This document shows, in pieces, positions 1 through 8,059 of a stretch of DNA of 64,000 nt (the first letter of the stretch is position 1; every line of letters starts with the position of its first letter). The notes under the pieces were generated by a model. That model was not told where the DNA came from. It worked only from the letters and a program-made list of their open reading frames with translations, and searched no databases. Source of the stretch: Kosakonia sacchari SP1 (GTDB lineage Bacteria; Pseudomonadota; Gammaproteobacteria; Enterobacterales; Enterobacteriaceae); assembly GCF_000300455.3 (NCBI RefSeq), contig NZ_CP007215.2, positions 1,364,001-1,428,000 of the forward strand, in the 5' to 3' direction. A program made the position numbers and the translations under genes.

Positions 1-831
1 GTTGCTAACGGCAGTGGCGCGGTAGGTAAAGCGCTGGACATTCGTCCGCCAGCTCAGCCGCTGGCGCTGGTGAGCGGTGCGCGCACCCAGTTTACCGGTG
101 ACACCGCGACGCTGATGGTCGAAAATGGCCGCAACAGCACGCTGTGGCCGCAGGTTGTCAGCATTCTTCAGGGGAAAAACTACAGCATCGACAAACGTGA
201 CGATGCCACGCAGATCCTGACCACCGGTTGGGTTGACTGGAACCGTCTGGATGAAGATCAGCAGTATCGTGGTCGTTATCAAATCTCGGTGAAACCGCAG
301 GGTTACCAGCAGGCAGTTGTCGTCAAGCTGGTGAATCTGGAACAAGCGGGCAAACCGGTGGCGGACGCCGCATCGCTGCAGCGTTACAGCACCGAAATGC
401 TGAACGTTATCTCCTCTGGTCTGGATAAAACCGCAACTGACGCACAAACGGCGGCGGAAAACCGCAGCGTTTCTACGCTGAATGTCCAGAGCGCTGCCGA
501 TGATACCGGTCTGCCGATGCTGGTGGTGCGTGGGCCGTTTAACGTGGTGTGGCAACGTCTGCCGTCCGTGCTGGAAAAAGTGGGCATGAAAGTCACCGAC
601 AGCACCCGTTCAACGGGCAGCATTGCGGTGACCTACAAGCCGCTGTCTGACAGCAGCTGGCAGGAACTGGGCGCGCGCGATCCGGGTCTGGCCTCCGGCG
701 ACTATAAACTGCAGGTCGGCGATCTGGATAACCGCAGCAGCCTTCAGTTCATCGATCCTAAAGGTCACACGCTGACACAATCGCAGAACGACGCGTTAGT
801 CGCAGCCTTCCAGGCGGCGTTTAACCGATAA
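1..831 (+). CDS. bamC: Outer-membrane assembly lipoprotein BamC, 3' part
   Basis: BamC is a lipoprotein of the BAM complex that inserts beta-barrel proteins into the outer membrane. The frame is open from base 1, so the signal peptide, lipobox and N-terminal BamD-binding stretch lie upstream; 276 codons remain. The visible part holds the two helix-grip domains typical of BamC and ends in the family C-terminus ([18 protein letters not shown]). Residues match E. coli BamC almost throughout. An internal GTG at 70 is not the start. In E. coli the gene follows dapA and precedes purC, and the purC neighbour here agrees. Confidence 0.96.
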   Translation, partial: VANGSGAVGKALDIRPPAQPLALVSGARTQFTGDTATLMVENGRNSTLWPQVVSILQGKNYSIDKRDDATQILTTGWVDWNRLDEDQQYRGRYQISVKPQGYQQAVVVKLVNLEQAGKPVADAASLQRYSTEMLNVISSGLDKTATDAQTAAENRSVSTLNVQSAADDTGLPMLVVRGPFNVVWQRLPSVLEKVGMKVTDSTRSTGSIAVTYKPLSDSSWQELGARDPGLASGDYKLQVGDLDNRSSLQFIDPKGHTLTQSQNDALVAAFQAAFNR

Positions 832-838
832 TCCTCAG

Positions 839-863
839 GGCCGGATGTTCCGGCCTTTTTTTA
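839..863 (+). terminator. Intrinsic terminator of bamC
   Basis: A perfect 6-bp stem GGCCGG/CCGGCC with a 5-nt loop is followed by seven T residues, starting 7 nt after the bamC stop. It ends the bamC transcript just before the purC promoter. Confidence 0.85.
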
Positions 864-871
864 TTATGGTG

Positions 872-887
872 ACGCAAACGTGTGCGT
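872..887 (+). promoter_or_regulatory. PUR box (PurR operator) of purC
   Basis: ACGCAAACGTGTGCGT matches the palindromic PurR consensus ACGCAAACGTTTGCGT at 15 of 16 positions. It overlaps the presumed -35 region (about 869-874), and a -10-like TAAAAT lies at 893-898. PurR with hypoxanthine or guanine would repress purC here, as it does in E. coli. Confidence 0.88.
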
Positions 888-937
888 CGGCGTAAAATAG
901 CCAAATTAGCCTTGTAATCACACCTGGAGTAATGAAG

Positions 938-1651
938 ATGCAAAAGCAAGCTGAGTTGTATCGCGGCAAAGCGAAGACCGTGTACAGTACGGAAAACCCG
1001 GACCTGTTGGTGCTCGAATTCCGTAACGATACGTCAGCAGGGGATGGCGCGCGCATTGAACAGTTCGATCGTAAAGGTATGGTGAACAACAAGTTCAACC
1101 ATTTCATTATGACTAAGCTGCAAGAAGCGGGCATCCCGACCCAGATGGAAGCGCTGCTTTCTGATACCGAATGTCTGGTTAAAAAGCTGGATATGGTGCC
1201 GGTAGAGTGCGTTATTCGTAACCGTGCGGCAGGCTCGCTGGTGAAACGTCTGGGCATTGAAGAGGGCATTGAACTGAATCCGCCGCTGTTCGATATGTTT
1301 CTCAAAAACGATGCGATGCACGATCCGATGGTGAACGAATCCTACTGCGAAACCTTCGGCTGGGTGAACAAAGAAAATCTGGCGCGCATGAAAGAGCTGA
1401 CCTACAAAGCCAACGACGTGCTGAGCAAACTGTTTGATGACGCCGGTTTGATCCTCGTTGATTTCAAACTGGAATTTGGCCTGTTTAAAGGCGAAGTGGT
1501 ACTCGGCGACGAGTTCTCCCCGGACGGCAGCCGCCTGTGGGATAAAGAAACGCTGGATAAAATGGACAAAGACCGTTTCCGTCAGAGCCTTGGCGGCCTG
1601 ATTGAAGCCTATGAAGCCGTGGCGCACCGTCTTGGCGTGAAACTGGACTGA
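938..1651 (+). CDS. purC: Phosphoribosylaminoimidazole-succinocarboxamide synthase (SAICAR synthetase)
   Basis: PurC joins aspartate to CAIR using ATP in de novo purine synthesis in the cytosol. The 237 residues are nearly identical to E. coli PurC, including the N-terminal [11 protein letters not shown] strand, ECVVRN-type ATP-site segment (here ECVIRN) and the DFKLEFG and DEFSPD motifs. Two in-frame ATGs exist. The second (938) is chosen because GGAG at 926-929 is 8 nt from it but only 2 nt from the first (932), and it gives the usual family length. A PUR box upstream indicates PurR control. The gene is monocistronic, with terminators on both sides. Confidence 0.97.
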   Translation: MQKQAELYRGKAKTVYSTENPDLLVLEFRNDTSAGDGARIEQFDRKGMVNNKFNHFIMTKLQEAGIPTQMEALLSDTECLVKKLDMVPVECVIRNRAAGSLVKRLGIEEGIELNPPLFDMFLKNDAMHDPMVNESYCETFGWVNKENLARMKELTYKANDVLSKLFDDAGLILVDFKLEFGLFKGEVVLGDEFSPDGSRLWDKETLDKMDKDRFRQSLGGLIEAYEAVAHRLGVKLD

Positions 1652-1669
1652 TCTTCACCTCGCGTTACT

Positions 1670-1711
1670 TCCGGAGGATGCCTGCATCCTCCGGATTTCC
1701 TCACTTTTTTC
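1670..1711 (+). terminator. Intrinsic terminator of purC
   Basis: An 11-bp perfect inverted repeat (TCCGGAGGATG/CATCCTCCGGA, 4-nt loop) is followed by a T-rich run with six consecutive T at 1706-1711. Confidence 0.75.
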
Positions 1712-1783
1712 CTGTGCTAATCCTTCCCTCTGCGCCTACGATCATATATACACTGAGTCCATCATTGGGATAGTGAGGTAGTT

Positions 1784-2650
1784 ATGCGCTGGCAAGGCCA
1801 TCGAGAGAGTGACAACGTAGAAGACCGACGTAATGAGTCGGGTGGGCCGTCGATGCGCGGGCCCGGGTTTCGTTTACCGGGTGGTAAGGGTGGAATAATC
1901 CTGCTGTTGGTGGTGATTGTCGCGAGCTATTACGGTGTTGATCTCACCAGTTTACTGACCGGGCAACCGGTGAGCCCACCCACGCAACAACAGCGCGCCG
2001 CGAACCCGCACGAGGATGAGTCTGCGCATTTTACCCGCGTCATTTTCGCCACCACCGAAGAAACCTGGGGCCAACTGTTTGAAAAAATGGGGCAACATTA
2101 TCAACAGCCGACGCTGGTGATGTACCGTGGCAGCACCCATACCGGCTGTGGTACCGGGCAATCCATTATGGGACCGTTTTACTGCCCGGCGGACAGCAAA
2201 ATTTATATCGATCTCTCTTTTTACGATGAGATGAAAAACAAGCTCGGCGCGGGCGGTGATTTTGCTCAGGGTTATGTGATTGCCCATGAAGTCAGTCATC
2301 ACGTGCAAAAACTTCTGGGAACGGAAGCTAAAGTGCGCGGCCTGCAGCAAAACGCCACCAAACAGCAGGCGAATGTTCTGTCAGTGCGCATGGAGTTGCA
2401 GGCCGATTGTTATGCGGGCGTCTGGGGCCACAGCATGGCGCAGCAAGGTGTGCTGGAGCCTGGCGATGTCGAGGAGGCGTTAAACGCCGCGCAAGCCATT
2501 GGTGATGATCGCTTACAACAACGCAGTCAGGGCGTCGCCTTCCCGGATAGTTTCACGCATGGTACCTCGACACAACGTTACACCTGGTTCAAACGCGGCA
2601 TGGACAGCGGCGATCCGGCGCAGTGCAATACATTCAGCGGGCAGTTGTAA
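1784..2650 (+). CDS. ypfJ: YpfJ-type membrane-anchored zinc metallopeptidase
   Basis: A 288-residue protein of the YpfJ/neutral zinc metallopeptidase family. A short hydrophilic N-terminus is followed by one membrane segment (about 36-52), then an extracytoplasmic domain with the zinc-binding HEVSHH motif at 168-173 and a downstream MELQADC (about 203-209) carrying the likely third ligand. The physiological substrate is not established for this family. It begins 132 nt after purC behind its own promoter region and is followed 10 nt later by tmcA, so the two are probably cotranscribed. The order purC-ypfJ-tmcA-ypfH is the same in E. coli. Confidence 0.93.
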   Translation: MRWQGHRESDNVEDRRNESGGPSMRGPGFRLPGGKGGIILLLVVIVASYYGVDLTSLLTGQPVSPPTQQQRAANPHEDESAHFTRVIFATTEETWGQLFEKMGQHYQQPTLVMYRGSTHTGCGTGQSIMGPFYCPADSKIYIDLSFYDEMKNKLGAGGDFAQGYVIAHEVSHHVQKLLGTEAKVRGLQQNATKQQANVLSVRMELQADCYAGVWGHSMAQQGVLEPGDVEEALNAAQAIGDDRLQQRSQGVAFPDSFTHGTSTQRYTWFKRGMDSGDPAQCNTFSGQL

Positions 2651-2660
2651 TCACCTCGTG

Positions 2661-4664
2661 ATGCAACAGCTGATTGAACTGAGCGCCCGCATGGTGCGGG
2701 AAGGGTTCCGCCGCTTGCTGGTGATTGCCGGTCAGCCTGCGTGGAGTGAGGCGCAGGCGAGCACACTGCGCGACTCGCTTCCCGGCGACTGGCTGTGGGT
2801 CGGTGAAAATAGCGGCTGGTCACAACACATTCAACCTCGCGCATTAACGACTTTGCTCGGGCGGGAATTCCATCATGCCGTGTTCGATGCGCGTGAAGGA
2901 TTCGATGTCGCCGCGTTTGCCGCGCTTGGTGGGACGCTCACGGCCGGTAGCTGGCTGGTGTTGCTCACACCGCCGTTCGCGCTGTGGCCGCAGCAGCCGG
3001 ATGCAGACAGCCTGCGATGGAGCGACACCGCCGAGCCGATCCCGACCCCGCTTTTTATTGATCACTTTTGCCGTACGCTCCGTGACGATCCACAAACCGT
3101 GGTGTGGCAGCAGGCATCACCTTTCTCGCTTCCAGACTTTCCTCCCTGGCCTGAGTGGCACGCGGCAACCGGCGCACCTGAGCATGAGCAGGCGCAGATC
3201 CTTGAGCAACTTCAGCACATGCCGCCAGGTGTCGCGGTGGTGACGGCGCCGCGCGGGCGAGGGAAATCGGCGCTGGCGGGGATGCATATTGCCCGCATAT
3301 CTGAGCCTGTCACGGTCACCGCACCTGCGCGCGCCGCCACCGATGTGCTGGCGCAATACGCAGGCGAACGGTTCAACTTTATCGCCCCGGATGTGTTGCT
3401 CCAGCAGATAACTGCGCAGGGAACACTGCCGGGCTGGCTGGTAGTGGATGAAGCCGCTGCCATTCCTGGTCCGCTGCTGCATGCGTTGGTTTCCGCTTTC
3501 CCTCGCGCATTGCTCACCACCACCGTACAGGGCTATGAAGGTACCGGGCAGGGTTTTTTGCTGAAGTTCTGTGCCGGGTTTCCGCAGTTACGTCATTACA
3601 CGCTCTCTACGCCGCTGCGCTGGGCGCAGGGCTGCCCGCTGGAGCAGGTAATTAACGCCCTGTTGCTGTTTGACGATGAACCTGTCGTTAAACCGCCGAC
3701 AGGTGACATCACCATGCAGCCGTTATCAGCACGGGCCTGGCAAGAGACGGCGGCGATTTATCGTCTGCTGGCGAGCGCCCATTACCGCACGTCACCGCTT
3801 GATCTGCGACGCATGATGGATGCGCCAGGGCAGCATTTCTGGCTGGCCTGGCGGGCACAAACGGCGGTTGCTGCACTCTGGATGGTGGAAGAGGGTGGGT
3901 TAAGTGCCGATCTTAGCCAGGCGGTGTGGGCGGGTTTTCGCCGTCCGCGCGGTAATCTTGTCGCGCAATCGCTGGCCGCGCACGGCGGTAGCCCGCTGGC
4001 GGCAACATTGCGCGGGCGGCGTATCAGCCGCATTGCTGTGCATCCCTTTTGCCAGCGTACGGGGATTGGCAGTGCGCTCATCGCCCATGCGCGAGCGCAT
4101 ACAACGGGGTGTGATTACCTCTCCGTCAGTTTTGGCTATACGCCAGAATTATGGCGTTTCTGGCAGCGCTGCGGTTTTTCGCTGGTGCGCCTTGGCAGCC
4201 ATCGCGAAGCGAGCAGCGGCTGTTTTACCGCCATGGCGATAATCCCGCTGACGGCGGCTGGCGAAGCACTGCGGGTGCGGGAACAGACTCGCCTGGCGCG
4301 CGATCTGCCCTGGCTTGCCGACTGGCGCGAGGAAACGTTGTCTCTGCCTGTTGTTCAGTCGACTACGCTTAGTGAAGAGGACTGGCTGGAACTGGCCGGT
4401 TTCGCTTTTGCGCATCGACCACTTTCGGCGGCTTATGGCGCGTTATGCCGTTTGCTGGCGCACACGCATTTGCCATTGTTGGCATTGCGAGGACAGGTAA
4501 GCGATGGCGAAAGCGAACAGGCGTTATGCCAGCGTTTATCGTTGAACGGGCGTAAAGCGCTGCTGCTATCTCAGCGCCAGGAGTGTGACCAGGCGCTCTT
4601 GCACCTGGATGCTGATCGCGCGCTCAAACTGAAAACACAGGTGCAGAAACTGCAATTTTTTTAA
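2661..4664 (+). CDS. tmcA: tRNA(Met) cytidine acetyltransferase TmcA
   Basis: TmcA makes N4-acetylcytidine at the wobble C34 of elongator tRNA-Met, using ATP/GTP and acetyl-CoA. The 667 residues contain an N-terminal domain, an RNA-helicase-like ATPase with a P-loop (GRGKSA, about 199-204) and Walker B VVDEAA (about 261-266), then a GNAT acetyltransferase domain with the acetyl-CoA loop RTGIGS, and a C-terminal tRNA-binding part. The frame stays open back to 2499, overlapping ypfJ, but family homology begins at MQQLIEL. ATG 2661 (or GTG 2658) is therefore the start. No strong ribosome site is visible, which suggests translational coupling to ypfJ 10 nt upstream. Confidence 0.93.
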   Translation: MQQLIELSARMVREGFRRLLVIAGQPAWSEAQASTLRDSLPGDWLWVGENSGWSQHIQPRALTTLLGREFHHAVFDAREGFDVAAFAALGGTLTAGSWLVLLTPPFALWPQQPDADSLRWSDTAEPIPTPLFIDHFCRTLRDDPQTVVWQQASPFSLPDFPPWPEWHAATGAPEHEQAQILEQLQHMPPGVAVVTAPRGRGKSALAGMHIARISEPVTVTAPARAATDVLAQYAGERFNFIAPDVLLQQITAQGTLPGWLVVDEAAAIPGPLLHALVSAFPRALLTTTVQGYEGTGQGFLLKFCAGFPQLRHYTLSTPLRWAQGCPLEQVINALLLFDDEPVVKPPTGDITMQPLSARAWQETAAIYRLLASAHYRTSPLDLRRMMDAPGQHFWLAWRAQTAVAALWMVEEGGLSADLSQAVWAGFRRPRGNLVAQSLAAHGGSPLAATLRGRRISRIAVHPFCQRTGIGSALIAHARAHTTGCDYLSVSFGYTPELWRFWQRCGFSLVRLGSHREASSGCFTAMAIIPLTAAGEALRVREQTRLARDLPWLADWREETLSLPVVQSTTLSEEDWLELAGFAFAHRPLSAAYGALCRLLAHTHLPLLALRGQVSDGESEQALCQRLSLNGRKALLLSQRQECDQALLHLDADRALKLKTQVQKLQFF

Positions 4665-4741
4665 CTAACTCATTCAGTTAAATGGCATGGTCATTATGGC
4701 TCCCGGGCGTAAACTGCACTCAACGATTTAAGGAGACAACC

Positions 4742-5440
4742 ATGAAACATGACCATTTCGTTGTACAAAGTCCGCAATCCCCGGCAAAACAATTACTGCT
4801 GCTGTTTCATGGCGTTGGCGATAACCCGGTCTCCATGGGACAGATTGGTGGCTGGTTTGCACCGCACTTTCCCGATGCGCTGATCGTCAGTATTGGCGGC
4901 GTCGAAGCCTGCGGCGCACCACCGGCCCGCCAGTGGTTTTCCGTGGCAGGCGTGACGGAAGAAAATCGTCAGCAACGCATTGATGCTGTGATGCCGCAAT
5001 TTATTGACGTTGTGCGCTACTGGCAGCAGCAAAGCGGCGTAAACGCGTTAGCCACGGCGCTGATTGGCTTTTCGCAAGGGGCGATTATGGCGCTGGAAGG
5101 GCTGAAAGCGCAGCCGGATCTTGCTTCGCGGGTGATTGCGTTCAACGGGCGTTACGCCACGCTGCCGCAGGCGGTTTCCACGGCACAAACCATTCACCTG
5201 ATTCACGGCGGTGAAGACCGGGTTATCGATTTGGCCTGGGCGGTGAAGGCGCAGGAAGCAGTGCAAACGCTGGGCGGCGATATCACGCTGGATATTGTCG
5301 ACGATTTGGGCCATGCCATTGATGATCGCAGCATTGAGCTGGCGCTCAAACATTTGCGCTACACCGTGCCGAAGCACTATTTCGATGAAGCGTTAAGCGG
5401 CGGCAAGCCGAATGACGACGATATTGTCGAGTTTTTATGA
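4742..5440 (+). CDS. ypfH: YpfH esterase (alpha/beta hydrolase)
   Basis: A 232-residue cytosolic serine esterase of the dienelactone hydrolase/carboxylesterase fold, matching E. coli YpfH along its length. The nucleophile elbow GFSQG lies at 109-113 (Ser111). Asp159 and His191 fit the rest of the triad, and FHGVGDNP at 22-29 supplies the oxyanion loop. E. coli YpfH hydrolyses short acyl esters in vitro; the natural substrate is unknown. The start is ATG 4742, preceded by AAGGAG. An upstream in-frame start at 4682 gives a non-homologous extension. Confidence 0.94.
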   Translation: MKHDHFVVQSPQSPAKQLLLLFHGVGDNPVSMGQIGGWFAPHFPDALIVSIGGVEACGAPPARQWFSVAGVTEENRQQRIDAVMPQFIDVVRYWQQQSGVNALATALIGFSQGAIMALEGLKAQPDLASRVIAFNGRYATLPQAVSTAQTIHLIHGGEDRVIDLAWAVKAQEAVQTLGGDITLDIVDDLGHAIDDRSIELALKHLRYTVPKHYFDEALSGGKPNDDDIVEFL

Positions 5441-5446
5441 GCAAAA

Positions 5447-5472
5447 AATTCCCCCCCGAAAGGGGGGGAATT
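5447..5472. terminator. Bidirectional terminator between ypfH and ypfN
   Basis: A perfect 11-bp hairpin (AATT plus seven C, GAAA loop, seven G plus AATT) lies between the convergent ends of ypfH and ypfN. The flanking A-run supplies U residues for the leftward transcript. Confidence 0.75.
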
Positions 5473-5481
5473 ATGTGAGGC

Positions 5482-5682
5482 TTACTTTTTCGGCTGATCC
5501 TGTTTCGGCCAGTCGTCATCGTCGTCCCACTTGTCGTTGAAATCACGATGCGGTGGCAGATCCGGCTTGTTAGCGAGGAATTTTTTGTGATCGACCCGGC
5601 TCAGGTCTTTGATCACATTAATCAGTACACCAAGTAAAAACACCAGTACCAGAATCCACCAATATTTTGCCAGCCAATCCAT
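5482..5682 (-). CDS. ypfN: Small inner-membrane protein YpfN
   Basis: A 66-residue protein of the UPF0370 family, almost identical to E. coli YpfN. One membrane segment (about 6-24) is followed by a charged cytoplasmic tail with a DKWDDDDDW stretch. Function unknown. The homologous start MDWLAKYWW is at 5682; a longer frame to 5742 would run back into dapE. It follows dapE by 16 nt and is the last gene of the yffB-dapE-ypfN operon. Confidence 0.93.
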   Translation of the reverse strand: MDWLAKYWWILVLVFLLGVLINVIKDLSRVDHKKFLANKPDLPPHRDFNDKWDDDDDWPKQDQPKK

Positions 5683-5698
5683 GTCATCCTCCAGGCCA

Positions 5699-6826
5699 TC
5701 AGGCGATGAGTTGTTCCATAATGCGTTGATACATACGGGCAAGCAGTTGCAAATCCGCCGCGTTCACACATTCGTTGATCTTGTGAATGGTGGCGTTCAC
5801 CGGCCCGAGTTCAACCACTTGTGCGCCCATACGCGCGATAAAACGGCCATCTGACGTGCCGCCAGTGGTTAACAACTGCGGTTTGATTTCATTATAGTGC
5901 TCAATGGCATTAACCACCGCATCCACCAGCTTGCCGCGCCCCGTCAGGAAAGGCTGCCCGGACACCCACCACTCCACGCTGTAACGCAACTGATGTTTAT
6001 CCAGCAGCGCCTGCACGTGAGCTTTGATCATTTCGTCGGTCAGTTCGGTACTGAAGCGGAAGTTGAACTGCACAAACAGATCGCCAGGGATAACGTTGTT
6101 GCTACCGGTTCCGGCTTTGATATTGGCAATCTGCATGCTGGTCGGCGGAAAGTATTCGTTGCCGTGATCCCACTGGATCGCCACCAGCTCATTGAGCATT
6201 GGCGCGGCGCGATGCACCGGGTTATCCGCCAGGTGCGGATAGGCAACGTGCCCCTGAACACCGTGAATGGTCAGGTTGCAGGTCATCGAGCCACGACGAC
6301 CGTTTTTTACCACATCGCCGACCACTTCCGTACTGGAAGGCTCACCGACCAGGCAGTAATCCAGCCGTTCATTACGCGCCATCAGCGCATCGACCACTTT
6401 AACGGTGCCGTTGGTGGCGCTGGCCTCTTCGTCAGAGGTGATGAGAAATGCCAGACGGCCTTTATGCTGCGGATGCTGCGCGACAAAACGCTCGGCGGCG
6501 ACGACCATCGCCGCCAGCGAACCTTTCATGTCTGCCGCGCCGCGGCCAAACAGCATGCCGTCGCGGATGGTCGGTTCAAAAGGCGGGTTGATCCAGCGGT
6601 CGGCATCGCCCGCTGGCACTACATCCGTATGGCCAGCGAAGGCCAGCGTTTCGCCTTGTCCGCGCCATGCCCAGAAGTTTTGCGTGTCGCCAAAATCCAT
6701 CGGTTCAATGGTAAAACCGATCGCGCGCAGACGTTCAATCATCAGCGCCTGGCATCCTGCATCATTGGGACTCAGAGAAGGGCGACGAATAAGCTGCTGT
6801 GTCAGCTCAATAACCGGGCACGACAT
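5699..6826 (-). CDS. dapE: Succinyl-diaminopimelate desuccinylase
   Basis: DapE is a dizinc M20 hydrolase that removes succinate from N-succinyl-LL-diaminopimelate for lysine and peptidoglycan synthesis. The 375 residues show the metal-site motifs GHTDVVP (His66, Asp68), GRGAADMKG (Asp99) and SDEE (catalytic Glu133 and ligand Glu134), and a late histidine in NATIHKINE. Length matches E. coli. It starts 3 nt after the yffB stop and is followed by ypfN, so translation of the three genes is probably coupled. Confidence 0.97.
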   Translation of the reverse strand: MSCPVIELTQQLIRRPSLSPNDAGCQALMIERLRAIGFTIEPMDFGDTQNFWAWRGQGETLAFAGHTDVVPAGDADRWINPPFEPTIRDGMLFGRGAADMKGSLAAMVVAAERFVAQHPQHKGRLAFLITSDEEASATNGTVKVVDALMARNERLDYCLVGEPSSTEVVGDVVKNGRRGSMTCNLTIHGVQGHVAYPHLADNPVHRAAPMLNELVAIQWDHGNEYFPPTSMQIANIKAGTGSNNVIPGDLFVQFNFRFSTELTDEMIKAHVQALLDKHQLRYSVEWWVSGQPFLTGRGKLVDAVVNAIEHYNEIKPQLLTTGGTSDGRFIARMGAQVVELGPVNATIHKINECVNAADLQLLARMYQRIMEQLIA

Positions 6827-6829
6827 AAA

Positions 6830-7186
6830 CTACACCTCGTTAATAAACGTCTCATAACTGGATTCATTGAAACCCAGCAGCATAGGCTTACCCGGCGCGC
6901 AGAGCAATGGGCGTTTGATAATTGCAGGCATTTCAAGCATCAACGCGATGGCAGCATCATCATTGGTGATGGTTGCACGGCGGGATTCATCCAACTGGCG
7001 CCAGGTGGTGCCACGGGTGTTTAACAGCGCTTGCCAGCCGAGTTCATCCACAAATGTACGCAGTAAATCTGCATGAATACCGTCTGCGCGGTAATCGTGG
7101 AAATGGTATTCCACCTGCTGCGCTTCGAGCCAGCGGCGCGCTTTTTTGATGGTGTCGCAGTTTTTGATGCCGTACATGGTGAACAT
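6830..7186 (-). CDS. yffB: ArsC/Spx-family protein YffB
   Basis: A 118-residue thioredoxin-fold protein of the ArsC/Spx family. The N-terminal motif [16 protein letters not shown] carries the single active-site-like Cys10, and IIKRPLLC keeps the ArsC-like arginine segment. The family may act in glutathione-dependent reactions, but no substrate is established, and arsenate reduction should not be assumed. It is first in the operon with dapE (3-nt gap) and ypfN, as in E. coli. Confidence 0.92.
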   Translation of the reverse strand: MFTMYGIKNCDTIKKARRWLEAQQVEYHFHDYRADGIHADLLRTFVDELGWQALLNTRGTTWRQLDESRRATITNDDAAIALMLEMPAIIKRPLLCAPGKPMLLGFNESSYETFINEV

Positions 7187-7277
7187 GGTGAATCCTTTTG
7201 TCTCTTTTTTGGTTATTTGTGCAAGAAATTAGAATAACGGATTTTAATTTGCCTGTGATTGGTCTGATAAGCAAATG

Positions 7278-7715
7278 TCAGCGGATATAACCACTCTGTT
7301 CCAGTTTGAATAAACTTTCAGGTGTTGCGCATACCATGCCAGTGGTTAAAAAACGGAAACCATATTGTTGATAAAATCCTGTCTTTTCCGGTACGGAATA
7401 AATAAAGGTTTTACCGAACGGTAATAATGTTCTGACAATGTCACACATCAGTTGTTTTCCATAACCGCGTCCCTGCATTTCCGGTGCGACCACAATATCC
7501 GCAACATAGCTGGCCCATGTCAGATCGCTGATAGCACGCGCCGTGGCGACCAGCTCCCCGTTATGGTAGCCAAACCAGCAGAAGGTGCTGTTGTGCCAAG
7601 CCTGCTCGACCTGCAGCGGGTCGCGCTGATTAAGACCGCCTGCCGCAATCAGCGCCGTTAACGCCAGCCAGTCCACCGCTTCAATTGCTGATTTATCGAA
7701 CAATGTGATCGTCAT
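7278..7715 (-). CDS. GNAT-family N-acetyltransferase, substrate unknown
   Basis: A 145-residue single-domain GNAT protein. The acetyl-CoA pyrophosphate loop QGRGYGK (about 80-86) follows the beta-4 strand VADIVVAPE, and a GFYQQYGF helix-strand unit follows, as is usual in the fold. Nothing in the sequence identifies the substrate. It lies between yffB and ypfM, where I recall no such gene in E. coli K-12, so it is probably an accessory insertion. The start codon has only a weak Shine-Dalgarno sequence. Confidence 0.8.
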   Translation of the reverse strand: MTITLFDKSAIEAVDWLALTALIAAGGLNQRDPLQVEQAWHNSTFCWFGYHNGELVATARAISDLTWASYVADIVVAPEMQGRGYGKQLMCDIVRTLLPFGKTFIYSVPEKTGFYQQYGFRFLTTGMVCATPESLFKLEQSGYIR

Positions 7716-7899
7716 TTCATTTGGCCCTAAAGTTTTTATGGAATATTGCCGTTATTCACATTAAATGACATGACATCGGCTCATAGTTATCACAAGTATT
7801 AAAAGTACCCCGCTAATAGCGATTGAAGCAATTGATTAACGTCTCTTCAATGTTGTTACGGGTTTGAGTAGAATTGCCAGAATAATAAGAGAGGTAGTT

Positions 7900-7959
7900 A
7901 TGATTGAACATGAACTGGGGAACTGGAAAGACTTTATCGAAGGCATGCTTCGTAAATAA
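7900..7959 (+). CDS. ypfM: Small protein YpfM (19 residues)
   Basis: The ORF encodes MIEHELGNWKDFIEGMLRK, which differs from my recollection of E. coli YpfM (MIERELGNWKDFIEVMLRK) at only two positions. A GAGAGG Shine-Dalgarno lies about 7 nt upstream of ATG. E. coli YpfM is an experimentally detected small protein of unknown function encoded next to acrD, and the position is conserved here. The predicted form is an amphipathic helix rather than a membrane segment. Confidence 0.92.
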   Translation: MIEHELGNWKDFIEGMLRK

Positions 7960-8020
7960 TTTCCTGACGAACGATTAAGCAGTGACGGCTTAATAAATAA
8001 TAATGTGAACCGACACATGA

Positions 8021-8047
8021 AAAAGGCGACCAGCAGGTCGCCTTTTT
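8021..8047. terminator. Bidirectional terminator between ypfM and acrD
   Basis: AAAAGGCGACC and GGTCGCCTTTTT form a hairpin with a 4-nt loop, with T-runs on both strands. It serves both ypfM (rightward) and acrD (leftward). Confidence 0.85.
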
Positions 8048-8059
8048 GTTATGCAGAAA

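Noticed and set aside
2499-2660. N-terminal extension of tmcA overlapping ypfJ
   Set aside because: Family similarity begins at MQQLIELSARMV. The extension only translates ypfJ codons in another frame.
5897-7024. 375-codon plus-strand ORF opposite dapE and yffB
   Set aside because: It is an antisense shadow: dapE has clear metal-site motifs and full-length homology, while this frame is His/Arg-rich with no recognisable domain.
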